Shown here: positions 62,442 to 64,000 of the stretch, piece after piece
Numbering within the stretch: position 1 is the first letter of the stretch
Layout: each line of letters opens with the position of its first letter
From: Leifsonia shinshuensis
Lineage (GTDB): Bacteria > Actinomycetota > Actinomycetes > Actinomycetales > Microbacteriaceae
DNA length: 64,000 bases
Assembly (NCBI RefSeq): GCF_031456835.1
Contig: NZ_JAVDVK010000001.1
Span: forward strand, 2,108,001-2,172,000
Direction: 5' to 3'
The notes under the pieces: model-generated
The model's database searches: none
What the model was told of the DNA's origin: nothing
The model's input: only the letters and a program-made list of their open reading frames with translations
Translations under genes and position numbers: made by a program

Positions 62442-63809
62442 TCACCAGGAGGAGCGGATGAGCTTCTTGTTGACGAACTCGTCGGCGCCGAAGCGGCCGA
62501 GCTCGCGGCCCGAGCCGGAGCGCTTCACGCCGCCGAACGGCAGCTCGGCGCCGTCGGCGAGCACCACGTTGACGAACACCATGCCGGCCTCGATGCGGTT
62601 CGCGACGCGCTCCGCCTGCTCCTTGTCGGTCGTGTAGAGGTACGACCCCAGGCCGAACGGGGTGTCATTGGCGATGCGAACGGCGTCCTCCTCGTCCTTG
62701 GCGCGGAACACCTGCGCGACGGGGCCGAAGAACTCCTCCTTCGAGGCCGGGTTGTCCGGCGTGACGTCGGTGAGCACCGTCGTCTCGAAGAACGCGCCGT
62801 TGCGGCCGCCTCCGCGGACCAGCGTCGCGCCGTTCTCGACCGCGCGCTTCACCTGCTCGTCGAGGTTCTCGGCCGCCTTGAGCGACGAGAGCGGGCCGAG
62901 CGCCGACTCCTCGCTCGTCGGGTCGCTCGCCTCCACCTCGGACAGCTTGGCGGTGAACTTGTCGAGGAACGGCTGGTACAGCTCGTCGATGACCACGAAG
63001 CGCTTCGCGGCGTTGCAGGACTGCCCGCTGTTGTCGAGGCGCGCATCCACCGCGTTCTGCACCGCCGCATCCAGGTCGTCGGTGGAGAGCAGGATGAACG
63101 GGTCCGAGCCGCCGAGCTCGAGCACGACCTTCTTGAGGTTGCGCCCGGCGATCTCCGCCACCTTGGCACCGGCGCGCTCCGAGCCGGTGAGCGAGACGCC
63201 CTGCACGCGCGGGTCCGCGATCACGGTCTCGATCTGCGGGTGGCTGGCGTAGATGTTGACGTAGGCGCCCTCGGGGAAGCCCGCGTCGAGGAAGATCTGC
63301 TGGATGGCGGCCGCCGACTCCGGGCACTGCTCCGCGTGCTTGAGCAGGATGGTGTTGCCGATCACCAGGTTCGGGCCGGCGAAGCGGGCCACCTGGTAGT
63401 AGGGGAAGTTCCACGGCATGATCCCGAGCAGCACGCCGAGGGCGGAGCGGCGGACCACGGCCGAGCCGTCGCCGTCGAGCAGCTGGATCGGCTCGTCCTT
63501 CAGGAAGTCGTCCGCGTGGTCGGCGTAGTACTCGTAGATGGCGCCGGCGAAGTCGACTTCCGCCAGTGCCTGCTCGACCGGCTTGCCCATCTCGAGCACG
63601 ATGATGTCGGCGAGCTGCTGGCGGCGCTCCACGTGCAGCTCCCCGACCCGGCGGACGAGCGCTGCGCGGTCCTGCACGGTGGTCGATCGCGACCACGTCC
63701 GGAATGCGTCGTCGGCGGCCGCGATCGCGGCCTGCAGGTCGTCGTCGCTGATGGTGTCGAAGGTCTTGACCGTCTCGCCGGTGGCGGGATTGGTCACGGC
63801 GTAGCTCAT
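62442..63809 (-). CDS. gabD: NAD(P)-dependent succinate-semialdehyde dehydrogenase (aldehyde dehydrogenase family)
   Basis: A 455-residue aldehyde dehydrogenase. GIMPWNFPYYQVARFAGPNLVIGNTILLKHAEQCP is the cofactor-binding start with catalytic Asn. VSLTGSERAGAKVAEIAGRNLKKVVLELGGSDPFILL carries the general-base Glu, and NSGQSCNAAKRFVV the nucleophile Cys. The short length and the LELGGSDPF/NSGQSCNAAKR pair match the compact SSADH group of actinobacteria (GabD1-like), usually NADP-linked. It may complete a GABA/putrescine route started by the agmatine genes 13 kb away; that link is inference. Confidence 0.92.
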   Translation of the reverse strand: MSYAVTNPATGETVKTFDTISDDDLQAAIAAADDAFRTWSRSTTVQDRAALVRRVGELHVERRQQLADIIVLEMGKPVEQALAEVDFAGAIYEYYADHADDFLKDEPIQLLDGDGSAVVRRSALGVLLGIMPWNFPYYQVARFAGPNLVIGNTILLKHAEQCPESAAAIQQIFLDAGFPEGAYVNIYASHPQIETVIADPRVQGVSLTGSERAGAKVAEIAGRNLKKVVLELGGSDPFILLSTDDLDAAVQNAVDARLDNSGQSCNAAKRFVVIDELYQPFLDKFTAKLSEVEASDPTSEESALGPLSSLKAAENLDEQVKRAVENGATLVRGGGRNGAFFETTVLTDVTPDNPASKEEFFGPVAQVFRAKDEEDAVRIANDTPFGLGSYLYTTDKEQAERVANRIEAGMVFVNVVLADGAELPFGGVKRSGSGRELGRFGADEFVNKKLIRSSW

Positions 63810-64000
63810 GGCGCTCCTCTTCTTCGCTGAAACGGGTCTGGCCCATCATGACAATACGGCTTCCGAGGCGGCTGTGACTCGCCATCCCGTCCAGCCGGAG
63901 ACCCATCCCTCGACAGCGCGTACACGTTTCCGGATGTTCGCCCGCGATCCCCTGCGAGCCTTCGCACGAACGATTCCCTTTGCGCGAGCCCAGCGTTCAA

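Noticed and set aside
63810..64000. Possible gene at the right edge
   Set aside because: Only a short minus-strand frame without ribosome site or recognisable residues; the 191 bases probably hold the promoter of the dehydrogenase gene, but no convincing boxes were seen.

Overview
The window is a high-GC actinobacterial chromosome segment, most likely from the family Microbacteriaceae (Leifsonia/Microbacterium-like). I infer this from the very GC-rich codon use, frequent GTG starts, many ATGA stop/start overlaps, an LAxTG-type wall-sorting signal, a 507-residue mycobacterial-type LigB, DUF6458-like small membrane proteins and a MarR/TetR-rich regulator set. No rRNA, tRNA, CRISPR array, prophage or transposase was seen.

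Layout. (1) 1-15 kb is an exopolysaccharide/cell-surface glycan locus. It has two leftward modules (GT2, hexapeptide acyltransferase, GT4, CDP-alcohol transferase cut by the left edge), a rightward GT2/polysaccharide deacetylase pair, a GT4 enzyme, and a tightly overlapped trio of pyruvyl transferase, FrhB-like Fe-S protein and Wzx-like flippase. A large secreted beta-helix protein, a Wzb-like low-molecular-weight phosphatase and a TagD-like cytidylyltransferase follow. (2) 14-30 kb is mostly housekeeping: proline iminopeptidase, GPP34/GOLPH3-like protein, neutral zinc metallopeptidase, malate dehydrogenase, acyl-CoA oxidase-like enzyme, a wall-anchored lamin-tail/phytase-like protein, RecQ, a DMT transporter and a MarR-MFS drug-efflux pair. 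(3) 30-41 kb holds a secreted GH10 xylanase, small oxidoreductases, a second MFS pump, a fasciclin lipoprotein divergent from a membrane-fused molybdopterin oxidoreductase, DedA, a ScbR-like TetR regulator, and an arsenic locus (arsR divergent from a tiny Cys-rich peptide gene and arsC). (4) 41-64 kb contains LigB, an SDR plus two alpha/beta-hydrolases, a TetR/agmatine deiminase/amidase cluster, a VanY-like lipoprotein, argG, gap, a lipid kinase, a Ser/Thr kinase, small membrane proteins, a PLP decarboxylase and a succinate-semialdehyde dehydrogenase.

The most unusual material is between the genes. Several families of structured intergenic repeats recur. Seven 55-nt elements are built as two 15-nt palindromes placed exactly 40 nt apart, in two covarying sequence subtypes. 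There is a pair of 55-nt elements in convergent gaps, a pair of near-perfect 66-75 nt hairpins whose stems covary, a 117-nt direct repeat rich in an ATCTCCGAC word, and a 3 x 18 nt tandem repeat that supplies the stop codons of two convergent genes. The arsenic locus contains a 22-codon gene with six cysteines behind a strong ribosome-binding site, and a GC-only hairpin separates it from arsC.

All functional calls rest on reading motifs by eye. No database search was run.
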